Of a stretch of 16,411 bases of DNA, positions 1 through 5,904 are shown piece after piece. The notes beneath the pieces were generated by a model. It was not told the origin of the DNA, searched no databases, and was given only the letters and a program-made list of their open reading frames with translations. Source of the stretch: an uncultured bacterium (GTDB taxonomy: Bacteria > Bacillota > Clostridia > Christensenellales > QALW01). Where the stretch lies: positions 1-16,411 of the forward strand of contig CAJMLN010000043.1 of the NCBI GenBank assembly GCA_905214315.1. The letters run 5' to 3'. The first letter of the stretch is position 1. Every line of letters begins with the position of its first letter. Both the position numbers and the translations under genes were made by a program.

Positions 1-13
1 TGTAACTTTATAG

Positions 14-42
14 TTGTAGTATAAGACAAAATATAGTATAAT
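14..42 (+). promoter_or_regulatory. putative sigma-A promoter of the first AraC gene
   Basis: A perfect -10 box TATAAT lies at 37-42. A weak -35 box TTGTAG (14-19, three of six consensus bases) sits 17 bp upstream. Transcription would begin near 49 and leave about 57 nt of leader before the ATG at 106. Support comes from the -10 box and the spacing only. Confidence 0.45.
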
Positions 43-105
43 TCAAGACGAATATTGAAAAATATAGGACAGATTTTGCAATGTTTAAAGCGGGAGAGAT
101 TTTTG

Positions 106-900
106 ATGAGTATACAGTATGAAAATAAAACAAAACCCATTCACATGATGCGCAGGGAATACCTTGGCTGCGGTGCGCATCTGCATAAGGAGATTGAGGT
201 TGTGTATTTATTGAAGGGAAAAACTAAGGCGTATGCGGATTCCGTAGAATATCTTCTTAAGGAGGGAGATCTGTTTTTTGCCTTTCCCAATAAAGTGCAT
301 TATTATGAAACCTTTTCTCAGGAGGAAAGCTTTTTACTTATTTTTTCACCGGAAATATTTTTGGAATTTAAGAATATTTTGATTAAAAATGTTCCTGTCT
401 GTCCGGTTTTAAAAAAGGAGCAGCTGCCGTCTTCTGTAAAAACGGTGCTGAGCAAGGCCTATAAGAAGCTGAAGAGCGATGAAGAGTATCATGATGAAAT
501 CTGCAAGGGCTATTTGACGGTCTTTTTAGGAGAGGTGCTGCCGCATTTTTGCTATGAACCGGTACAGAGCAGCAACACGGATATGCTTTCGGCAATGCTG
601 GCCTATTGCATGCAGAATTATACCGATACGATTACCCTGGATAAAATGGCCGCGGAGCTTCATGCCAGCAAATATTATATTTCCCGCCTTTTCGGCGAAA
701 AAATAAAGATTGGTTTTAATGAGTATATCAATATGCTGCGCATCAATGACGCGAAGGAAAGGCTTTTAAAAACAGATGATTCCATTACGGATATTGGAAT
801 TGCCGTAGGCTATAATACCATCCGTTCGTTTAACCGGGCGTTTTTATCCCAAACCGGTATGCAGCCCAGAGAATACCGAAACGTATACAGCAGGGAATAA
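106..900 (+). CDS. AraC-family transcriptional regulator
   Basis: A 264-residue DNA-binding regulator. The N-terminal half looks like the cupin-type sensing domain of AraC proteins, with a His-rich start (HLHKEIEVVYLLKG) and a GDLFFAFPNKVHYY strand pair. The C-terminal ~100 residues carry the two helix-turn-helix motifs: ITLDKMAAELHASKYYISRL, then SITDIGIAVGYNTIRSFNRAF, ending in GMQPREYR, the usual AraC signature. I chose the ATG at 106 because GGGAGAG at 92-98 sits 7 nt upstream. The frame is also open from a TTG at 55, which has no good ribosome binding site. It stands alone, ends at a strong hairpin, and has no partner gene inside the window; its target may lie upstream or be one of the sugar operons here. 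The ligand is unknown. The family call is secure, the role is not. Confidence 0.9.
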   Translation: MSIQYENKTKPIHMMRREYLGCGAHLHKEIEVVYLLKGKTKAYADSVEYLLKEGDLFFAFPNKVHYYETFSQEESFLLIFSPEIFLEFKNILIKNVPVCPVLKKEQLPSSVKTVLSKAYKKLKSDEEYHDEICKGYLTVFLGEVLPHFCYEPVQSSNTDMLSAMLAYCMQNYTDTITLDKMAAELHASKYYISRLFGEKIKIGFNEYINMLRINDAKERLLKTDDSITDIGIAVGYNTIRSFNRAFLSQTGMQPREYRNVYSRE

Positions 901-903
901 TGC

Positions 904-931
904 AAAACCCGCACAGCTATGTGCGGGTTTT
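904..931. terminator. bidirectional intrinsic terminator between convergent genes
   Basis: A perfect 12-bp inverted repeat, AAAACCCGCACA (904-915) and TGTGCGGGTTTT (920-931), encloses a GCTA tetraloop. A-tracts and T-tracts at the two arms let it work in both directions. It starts 3 nt after the AraC stop. It overlaps the end of the opposing XRE gene, whose last codons form one arm and whose stop codon begins in the loop. Confidence 0.85.
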
Positions 932-1162
932 CAATTGCTCTTCTATTCTTTTTACAATATCGCTCATATCCATATTTAAGGCGATACTGAGGCGGTATAG
1001 GGTTTCCATAGTAGGCTTGCGTTCTCCGCGTTCAATCGCGCTTAGATGGGTACGGCCGATATCTGCCAGACCGCTTAAAACTTCCTGGGAAATTCCTTTT
1101 TCTTTCCGGCAGTCTGCCAAAACCTCACCGACGATTTTTGAATCGAGAAAAAATTCCGCCAT
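917..1162 (-). CDS. small XRE/Cro-CI-type helix-turn-helix regulator
   Basis: An 81-residue protein made almost entirely of one Cro/CI-type HTH domain (about residues 12-70): LADCRKEKGISQEVLSGLAD forms the first helices and RTHLSAIERGERKPTMETLY the recognition helix and following turn, then LSIALNMDMSDIV. The ERGERKPTMETL stretch is the classic XRE signature. There is no effector or protease domain. The start ATG at 1162 has GAGGTG at 1173-1168, 5 nt upstream. The gene is divergent from the nuclease-like gene at 1275, with 112 bp between start codons, and direct repeats lie over the opposing promoter. I infer that it represses its own gene and its neighbour. Such single-domain regulators are common in toxin-antitoxin, restriction-modification and phage-derived modules. 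Its 3' end lies inside the terminator hairpin shared with the AraC gene. Confidence 0.9.
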   Translation of the reverse strand: MAEFFLDSKIVGEVLADCRKEKGISQEVLSGLADIGRTHLSAIERGERKPTMETLYRLSIALNMDMSDIVKRIEEQLKTRT

Positions 1163-1168
1163 AGCTAC

Positions 1169-1180
1169 ACCTCATGAGGT
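1169..1180. repeat. 12-bp perfect palindrome at the XRE gene 5' end
   Basis: ACCTCATGAGGT is its own reverse complement. It lies 6 bp upstream of the XRE start codon and includes most of that gene's ribosome binding site. Next to it, on the minus strand, is a possible -10 box TACAAT (1186-1181). It could be an operator, or a small RNA hairpin hiding the ribosome binding site. A single short palindrome may also be chance. Confidence 0.4.
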
Positions 1181-1207
1181 ATTGTATGGTATTTTTTAAA
1201 AAAATAT

Positions 1208-1238
1208 GAATACATATGTTGACAAAAGAATACATTTG
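1208..1238. promoter_or_regulatory. paired direct repeats, candidate XRE operator
   Basis: GAATACATATG (1208-1218) and GAATACATTTG (1228-1238) match at 10 of 11 positions and are 20 bp apart, about two helical turns, so both face the same side of the DNA. The first ends just before the -35 box of the nuclease gene promoter and lies near a weak minus-strand -35. The second fills the spacer of that promoter. A protein bound here would block the rightward promoter and could also affect the leftward XRE promoter. That the XRE protein is the binder is inference. Confidence 0.5.
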
Positions 1239-1247
1239 TGTTATATT
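1219..1247 (+). promoter_or_regulatory. consensus sigma-A promoter of the nuclease-like gene
   Basis: A perfect -35 TTGACA (1219-1224), a 17-bp spacer and a five-of-six -10 TATATT (1242-1247). This is the best promoter in the window. Transcription would start near 1254, giving a leader of about 20 nt that includes AGGAGG at 1261-1266. So strong a promoter next to a repressor gene and repeats suggests a gene that is normally held off. Confidence 0.8.
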
Positions 1248-1274
1248 GATTTTAATAAAAAGGAGGGAAGAAAT

Positions 1275-2054
1275 ATGAGCTCTGTTACGGCAAGAATTAA
1301 TAAAATAAAACAACCACGGGGAGGTTATATTAAACCTTCGCAGTTTTTGGTAAAAGAACTGAACGATAACAATCAAATGAACGATAGTGAAAATATTCAT
1401 GTGGTTATCGTTGGTATAGTAGTTGATTATCTTACTCGTTATATGATGGGATCTGATCTTATAAGTTCTTTTAAAATATCTTGTCAAGGAGCATTTATGG
1501 CGGAAAAATTAGGTTATAGAAATGCGATAAAAGAAGCTAAAAAATATTTATTAAAAATTAAGGGACTTAATGAACAATCTATCATTAATGCTTGTAAGTT
1601 AGCTACATTTGATGTTTGGTTTAGAAACCCTATAGGAGCGATGACTGCGAAAACGGCAGCGGAAACTAATCCTGATTTTGATACAGTTGAAAATATTAGG
1701 ATTATGGTTGAGCGAAGCATTGCTTTTTTGAAAGAGTATGGTCCTATAATAAAAGATCATTTTACGTTTGAAGAGGATGGGTATACGGAAACAGTAGATA
1801 GTGGTGACGGCGATTTTTTAACGGAAGATACTTTATGGGATTTTAAAGTATCAAAGAATGCTATAACGAATAAACATACCTTGCAGCTGCTGATGTATTG
1901 GATTATGGGACAACATTCAGGAAAAATTGAATTTAGGCAAATTAGAAAATTAGGAATATTTAATCCAAGGTTAAATTTTGTATATACACTGGATGTTGAA
2001 AGCATTTCACCAGATATTATTAAAATGGTAGAAAGTGACGTAATTTGTTATTAA
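1275..2054 (+). CDS. PD-(D/E)XK (RecB/Cas4-like) nuclease-like protein
   Basis: A 259-residue protein whose C-terminal half carries the residues of a RecB/Cas4-type nuclease core in the right order: acidic D180 in SGDGDFL, then D189-F190-K191 in TLWDFKVSK (the D-x-K catalytic pair), then Q204-LLM-Y208, matching the QxxxY motif. The N-terminal half is helical and of unknown role, with a VDYLTRYMMG segment (about 50-59). I chose the ATG at 1275 because AGGAGG (1261-1266) is 8 nt upstream; the frame is open further upstream but without such a site. There is no signal peptide or membrane segment, so it is probably cytoplasmic. Base composition is unlike the neighbours: the 60 bases at 1501-1560 hold only 12 G/C. 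It is transcribed divergently from the XRE gene and bounded by hairpins, as expected for a self-contained module. I know of no characterised member with this layout. The nuclease assignment rests on motif reading and activity is inferred. Confidence 0.7.
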   Translation: MSSVTARINKIKQPRGGYIKPSQFLVKELNDNNQMNDSENIHVVIVGIVVDYLTRYMMGSDLISSFKISCQGAFMAEKLGYRNAIKEAKKYLLKIKGLNEQSIINACKLATFDVWFRNPIGAMTAKTAAETNPDFDTVENIRIMVERSIAFLKEYGPIIKDHFTFEEDGYTETVDSGDGDFLTEDTLWDFKVSKNAITNKHTLQLLMYWIMGQHSGKIEFRQIRKLGIFNPRLNFVYTLDVESISPDIIKMVESDVICY

Positions 2055-2107
2055 GAATTATATTCAAAGATATAGTGTTAGAAAATGAAAAAATATAATA
2101 TAAAACC

Positions 2108-2134
2108 AAACAGCCGGATAAAATCCGGCTGTTT
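2108..2134. terminator. bidirectional intrinsic terminator
   Basis: A perfect 12-bp stem, AAACAGCCGGAT (2108-2119) and ATCCGGCTGTTT (2123-2134), with an AAA loop. It lies between the convergent ends of the nuclease-like gene and the minus-strand operon and probably ends both transcripts. The T-run is short on both sides. Confidence 0.8.
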
Positions 2135-2142
2135 ATCTGTCA

Positions 2143-3132
2143 CTAAATAAACGGTCTTCTGTCCAGCACTAATTTTAAAGGTTTGGAGGTAATCAGTTTT
2201 CCCGGCAGAGCGGACTGCAGTTCTGCTAAACAGCAGATCGTACCGAACAGGCAATGCAGATCGTTAAACGCTTCGTCTTTTTCATAGTCAATGGCCAAGA
2301 TCATCGATATGTATTTTTCCGCAAAATCCTCTAGGAAGGCCTTGGCTTCGTAAAACTTATGGGGCGTCTGCCGCATGGCGCGGGTAAGGCAGTAGACTAC
2401 GTCTACATCGATAAAGCCGCAGTGGCGCAGCATGCCGGACTGATCGGGATTGATTAAAAGCTTCAGGCAGGAATCAACGATTTTATCCGGATATTTTAAG
2501 GGACGATGCTCGGCCTCGTGGTTAAATATATAATGAAAGCCGCCGGCCATGTATTGATACAGCGGCGCTTGTTTTTCTTCGCCAAAGAAGAAAAAGCCTG
2601 TCTCTTCATCGGTGTGTGCGGTGAACCAGTCAAAATACCAGTCTTTCCATTCCAAGCCAACCATGCCGGTATTGGTTAGGCAGGGCAGAATTCCCGCGCC
2701 CTTGTGGGATTGCGGCCAGGGATTCTGCCAGTCTATTTCTTTTTCCAGAAGCTCGTAGAGGCCGGCTTTTTCGGTATATTTTTCAAGCGCCAGACATTTG
2801 TAAAGCGGCTTAGCATCAAAGAGTTCCAGCGCAGCGGTGCAGTGGGCCGTTGTATGAATGGTATGGTGCGTAGGCTCGCTGTACAGGCCGGTTTCCGGAT
2901 TTTGAAGGCTTTGCAGAGTGCAAATCCAGGCCGCACGTTCTTCCGGGGCGGAGGGGAAGGCGCCGATACTGTAGAGAATATTGGCTGCGTCCGCACATCC
3001 GTATTCATTCAGACCTAAGTTTCGGTTTTCGCCCCACAGCCAGCGGGCGTATTCTCCAGGCTTGCCTAAATTGTGCTTTTGCACGCACTGCAGAGTTTGA
3101 AGGATAAATCCGTCTAAATGGATTCGGTTCAT
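2143..3132 (-). CDS. unrecognised protein, alpha/alpha-toroid-like (prenyltransferase/terpene-cyclase-like fold)
   Basis: A 329-residue protein I cannot assign to a characterised family. It reads as a string of helix pairs with Gly/Pro/aromatic turns, such as QSLQNPETGLYSEPTHHTIH and LLINPDQSGMLRHCGFIDVD, resembling the QxxxG turns of (alpha/alpha)6 toroids like squalene cyclases, prenyltransferases and some polysaccharide-processing enzymes. Clustered His residues (THHTIHTTAH) and Asp (GFIDVDVVYC) could line a cavity. There is no signal peptide or membrane segment. The ATG at 3132 is preferred: AAAGGAG (3148-3142) ends 9 nt before it, while the in-frame GTG at 3141 directly abuts that site. 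The ATG overlaps the upstream gene's stop in ATGA, so translation is coupled. As the last gene of the AraC-led operon it probably serves the same pathway, perhaps as a hydrolase, lyase or epimerase; that is inference. Confidence 0.6.
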   Translation of the reverse strand: MNRIHLDGFILQTLQCVQKHNLGKPGEYARWLWGENRNLGLNEYGCADAANILYSIGAFPSAPEERAAWICTLQSLQNPETGLYSEPTHHTIHTTAHCTAALELFDAKPLYKCLALEKYTEKAGLYELLEKEIDWQNPWPQSHKGAGILPCLTNTGMVGLEWKDWYFDWFTAHTDEETGFFFFGEEKQAPLYQYMAGGFHYIFNHEAEHRPLKYPDKIVDSCLKLLINPDQSGMLRHCGFIDVDVVYCLTRAMRQTPHKFYEAKAFLEDFAEKYISMILAIDYEKDEAFNDLHCLFGTICCLAELQSALPGKLITSKPLKLVLDRRPFI

Positions 3133-3869
3133 TTCAGCCACTCCTTTAATTCTTGCGCCGTTTCGTTTAAGGATTCAATGCGTCCGTCATGCATAAATTC
3201 AAGCATATAGTGAACGTCATCACGTGTGGTCAGGCGTTTTAGATATTCTGCCCAGTCATTTCTGCCCTGAGCAAGCGGAAAATGCTTTTCCCTTTGCCAG
3301 GAGAATACATGTACGCTGCCGATATAGGGAAGCAGTGCCTCCAGCGCGTCAATGTTATAGGCGAAGCAGCGGAACTGATTCGGCTGCCAGAACATTTTCA
3401 GGTTTTTGCGCGAAACATCGTGCAGGAATTGAAGCGCCGTATGATATTCATCGGTAATGGAGGAGCCATGACATTCCAGACAAAGGGTATGATCAGGCGA
3501 CGCATCGCAGATGCGCTGCGCGTCGAAAACCAGCGCGTCATATTCAGCGCAGGTGAGCACGTCACTACTCTTTTTGCCGCCCCAAACGCGGATCATCGGG
3601 GCATCCAGGGCACGGGCGGAGGCAAGCACGCTTTCCCAAAGCGCCGGTTCGCTTTCCCCGATAAAATAATAGGAGCCGTATTCGGGAATGGAAATGCCGG
3701 CGTTTTTACATAGCGCTTTTATTTCTCTGGCACGGGATATGTTTCCATGGGGAACATGCACGTCGCCGCCCCATTCGATAGCGTTTAGGCCGGCCTCTTT
3801 TACGGCTTGAATAATTTCTTCTGCTGTGCGGTTTCGAAAGGATATAGAAACAAGACCAATATTTTTCAT
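3129..3869 (-). CDS. sugar phosphate isomerase/epimerase-like TIM-barrel protein
   Basis: A 246-residue protein of the xylose-isomerase-like TIM-barrel superfamily (AP endonuclease 2 fold), which usually isomerises or epimerises sugars, inosose or keto-sugars using a divalent metal. Signs are the opening strand IGLVSISFRNRTAEEIIQAV, the strand-2 motif AIEWGGDVHVPHG (about 30-42), E132 in LCLECHG, the WQPN strand end (161-164), H187 in SVHVFSWQ, and E224 in MLEFMHDG. E132, H187 and E224 occupy the usual metal-ligand positions. The length is slightly below the common 260-290. The ATG at 3869 has AAGGAG (3880-3875) 5 nt upstream. It lies 11 bp after the dehydrogenase stop and overlaps the next gene by 4 bp. 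The substrate is unknown; neighbours suggest a sugar or sugar acid produced by the divergent lyase/oxidoreductase genes. Confidence 0.8.
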   Translation of the reverse strand: MKNIGLVSISFRNRTAEEIIQAVKEAGLNAIEWGGDVHVPHGNISRAREIKALCKNAGISIPEYGSYYFIGESEPALWESVLASARALDAPMIRVWGGKKSSDVLTCAEYDALVFDAQRICDASPDHTLCLECHGSSITDEYHTALQFLHDVSRKNLKMFWQPNQFRCFAYNIDALEALLPYIGSVHVFSWQREKHFPLAQGRNDWAEYLKRLTTRDDVHYMLEFMHDGRIESLNETAQELKEWLK

Positions 3870-3880
3870 TTTTTCTCCTT

Positions 3881-4879
3881 TTATGCCATCGTTTCCAGCA
3901 TTTTTAAGGTAATTTCGTATTCGCAGGTTTGGTTTTTCTGTGCTTTTATAAACTGATCCTTCATATATTCGCCCATACGCGCGACTTCCTGTCCGGCCGA
4001 ACCGGCAATATGAGGGGTAAGAAATACATTGGGCAGGGTGTAAAGCTCACTGTTCGCCTCCGGCGGTTCGGGATAGGTTACATCCAATACAGCCGTCATA
4101 TTGGGATTTTGCTTTAAAATGGCAATCAAATCTTTTTCCACTACCTGCGCACCGCGACCGGTGTTGATGAAAGTGGCGTTTTTTTTCATGCGCTCAAAGC
4201 AGGAAGCATTTAGCATTCCCACCGTTTCCGGAAGGTTGGCTACATGGTTGGAAATTGTCTGGCAGGAAGCAAAGAGCTCTTCCAGCGAGACTTTTTTGGC
4301 ATGGAGCTCCCGGGCCGCTTCGTCGGAAAGGAATGGGTCGTATACCAAAACATTCAGGGTATAGTCTCTCAGGCGACGAATTACCATTTTGCCGATCATT
4401 CCGGCACCGATAATACCTACGCTGCAGCCGTAATTCCCCGGCATTGAACCGAAATACGCAGCTGCACCGGAACGGGATTCTTTGCTTTGAAAGCGGGCGC
4501 AGGCCTGGAAAAATCCCTTGTTGGCCAAAAGAATCTGGGCTACGGCATATTCCGCTACAGGAACAGCGTTGGCTCCCCAGGCGGAAAAGATCCGGATTCC
4601 GCTGTTTAAAAACTCCCGGGCAAAATGCTGCACGGAACCCGCGCCGTAAAAGACCGCCTTGATCTTGGGCAGATAGAAGCGGATTTCCTCCTGGGTAAAA
4701 TGCTCCATTCCCCAGGTGGTAAAAATATATTCGGTATCGGCATATTTTTCGGGTTCTGCTTTTAATTGCTCTTTGGATACCGGCTGTATATTCAATCCGG
4801 CATTTTTTTGTAAAAAATCGATCGTTTCGGGGGTATAGACCTGAAACAGAGCGTTTCCTCCCATAAGAATACTTTTCAT
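3881..4879 (-). CDS. NAD-dependent D-2-hydroxyacid dehydrogenase family protein
   Basis: A 332-residue oxidoreductase of the D-isomer-specific 2-hydroxyacid dehydrogenase family, which interconverts 2-keto acids and D-2-hydroxy acids. The Rossmann motif is at 155-163 (GIIGAGMIG), followed by acidic D181 in VYDPF, which favours NAD. The catalytic triad is in place: R242 in INTGRGAQV, E271 in TYPEPPE and H290 in LTPHIAGS. The catalytic domain (about 1-100 plus the C-terminus) is divergent, so the substrate is not the standard glycerate or lactate that can be read off. The ATG at 4879 is used because AAAGGA lies 8 nt upstream and the ATG overlaps the AraC stop in ATGA; the frame is open further up but inside the AraC gene. 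It probably reduces or oxidises an acid intermediate of the same sugar-acid pathway. Confidence 0.88.
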   Translation of the reverse strand: MKSILMGGNALFQVYTPETIDFLQKNAGLNIQPVSKEQLKAEPEKYADTEYIFTTWGMEHFTQEEIRFYLPKIKAVFYGAGSVQHFAREFLNSGIRIFSAWGANAVPVAEYAVAQILLANKGFFQACARFQSKESRSGAAAYFGSMPGNYGCSVGIIGAGMIGKMVIRRLRDYTLNVLVYDPFLSDEAARELHAKKVSLEELFASCQTISNHVANLPETVGMLNASCFERMKKNATFINTGRGAQVVEKDLIAILKQNPNMTAVLDVTYPEPPEANSELYTLPNVFLTPHIAGSAGQEVARMGEYMKDQFIKAQKNQTCEYEITLKMLETMA

Positions 4880-5706
4880 AACAAAATCCTTTCTGTTTGC
4901 TGGCGTTTTCTGTATTCCAGCGGGGAACAAGACATCTCCCGCTTAAATAACCTTGAAAAATTACTGCTGTCGGAAAAGCCGGTGGCGTATACGATTTCAG
5001 TAACCGACATGTTTGTTTCGCTCAGCAACTGCCGTGAAACGGAAAGCCGGCACATGGTCAGATACTGCATAATGGAATAACCCGTTACAGATTTAAACAG
5101 ATGGGAAAGATAACACGGGCTCATATGATATTCTTCCGCAAGCAGCTGCAGGGAGAATTTCTCCTGATAGCTTTGTTCAAAACGGCACTGAATCTTCCAG
5201 ATGATTGAAATACTTTTATTATTTTCAGAGCTGAACAGCACAGGATTTTGCCGGTATATCAAAATCAGTAATTCGCATAATAAAGCTGCCTGCCGCTCGG
5301 CAGAATAAGGCAAGCCGGATTCTTGCTCGGTAACGCAGGTTTTAAAAATTCTGTCTGCTTCGGCTTCAAAGGGCACAGCGTCAAGCACATGGCAAAAATT
5401 TTCATGCCGGTTGGAAAGCAGTGTCAGCAGGGTATAGTCACGGATTAGTGTTCCGGCACCCGCAGGGGAAATACAAAGGTAATATCGCTTATATGCGTTT
5501 CCGGTAACTTTTAGAGAATGCTGCTCCAGCTTGCTGACGAAGATAAGCGACGGGCCTTCGGCATCATATTGCTTTTCTCCGATGTTCACTTTTAAGCTGC
5601 CCTCTTTTAGATAAATGATTTCATAGCAGTTATGGGAATGGGGGGCAAAATCATTGATCTCGGACAAATATTTTGCATTTTCTATCAGGGAATTGCTCAA
5701 ATCCAT
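4876..5706 (-). CDS. AraC-family regulator leading the minus-strand operon
   Basis: A 276-residue AraC protein. The N-terminal cupin-like domain has HSHNCYEIIYLKEGSLKVNI. The C-terminal pair of HTH motifs is FSLQLLAEEYHMSPCYLSHL and SVTEIVYATGFSDSSNFSRL, ending CSPLEYRKRQ. The start is ambiguous: the ribosome binding site GAGGAG (5714-5709) is only 2 nt from the ATG at 5706 but 8 nt from an in-frame TTG at 5700, so the real product may start two residues later. It is the first gene of the operon and its stop overlaps the dehydrogenase start. It faces the flavoenzyme operon across a 198-bp control region with three copies of an 8-bp motif. It is therefore the natural candidate to sense the substrate and control both operons; this is inferred from position. 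Confidence 0.9.
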   Translation of the reverse strand: MDLSNSLIENAKYLSEINDFAPHSHNCYEIIYLKEGSLKVNIGEKQYDAEGPSLIFVSKLEQHSLKVTGNAYKRYYLCISPAGAGTLIRDYTLLTLLSNRHENFCHVLDAVPFEAEADRIFKTCVTEQESGLPYSAERQAALLCELLILIYRQNPVLFSSENNKSISIIWKIQCRFEQSYQEKFSLQLLAEEYHMSPCYLSHLFKSVTGYSIMQYLTMCRLSVSRQLLSETNMSVTEIVYATGFSDSSNFSRLFKREMSCSPLEYRKRQQTERILL

Positions 5707-5746
5707 CACTCCTCAAATATTTTAGTTTGATAAAAATGAATTTGCT

Positions 5747-5831
5747 ATGTAAATATTGCCGAAAAATTAATCTTAAAACAAAATTTACATATTCATTATA
5801 GCACGAAAGTAAAGAATAGCAAGATTTACAT
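5747..5831. promoter_or_regulatory. three ATTTACAT/ATGTAAAT elements, candidate AraC operator
   Basis: The motif appears as ATGTAAAT at 5747-5754 and as ATTTACAT at 5783-5790 and 5824-5831. The two direct copies start 41 bp apart, near four helical turns. For the minus-strand promoter they sit at the transcription start and just upstream of the -35 box, while the inverted copy is in the leader. AraC proteins typically bind spaced direct sites, sometimes with a distal site for looping. The region is AT-rich, so chance recurrence of an 8-mer is possible. Confidence 0.4.
5795..5822 (-). promoter_or_regulatory. extended -10 promoter of the minus-strand AraC operon
   Basis: Read on the minus strand: TTGCTA (5822-5817, four of six to -35 consensus), a 16-bp spacer, then TATAAT (5800-5795), with TG one base upstream of the -10 (TGCTATAAT), an extended -10. 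Transcription should start near 5788, giving a leader of about 80 nt. Confidence 0.65.
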
Positions 5832-5851
5832 AAAAGAAAACAAAAAAAAAG

Positions 5852-5881
5852 TTGAAAATCCATCGGTAGGTACGATATGAT
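5852..5881 (+). promoter_or_regulatory. weak candidate promoter of the flavoenzyme operon
   Basis: TTGAAA (5852-5857), an 18-bp spacer and TATGAT (5876-5881) precede the operon. The predicted start near 5888 would fall inside the ribosome binding site AGAGGTGA (5887-5894), leaving an unusually short leader. The true promoter could lie further upstream, or need an activator such as the divergent AraC protein. Confidence 0.3.
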
Positions 5882-5904
5882 AAAACAGAGGTGAATGGAA
5901 TAGT

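Noticed and set aside
55..105. An N-terminal extension of the first AraC protein from a TTG at 55.
   Set aside because: No ribosome binding site precedes it, while GGGAGAG stands at good distance from the ATG at 106.
900..1199. A plus-strand frame covering the XRE gene.
   Set aside because: The opposite strand encodes a clear XRE domain, and this frame starts at the AraC stop with no ribosome binding site of its own.
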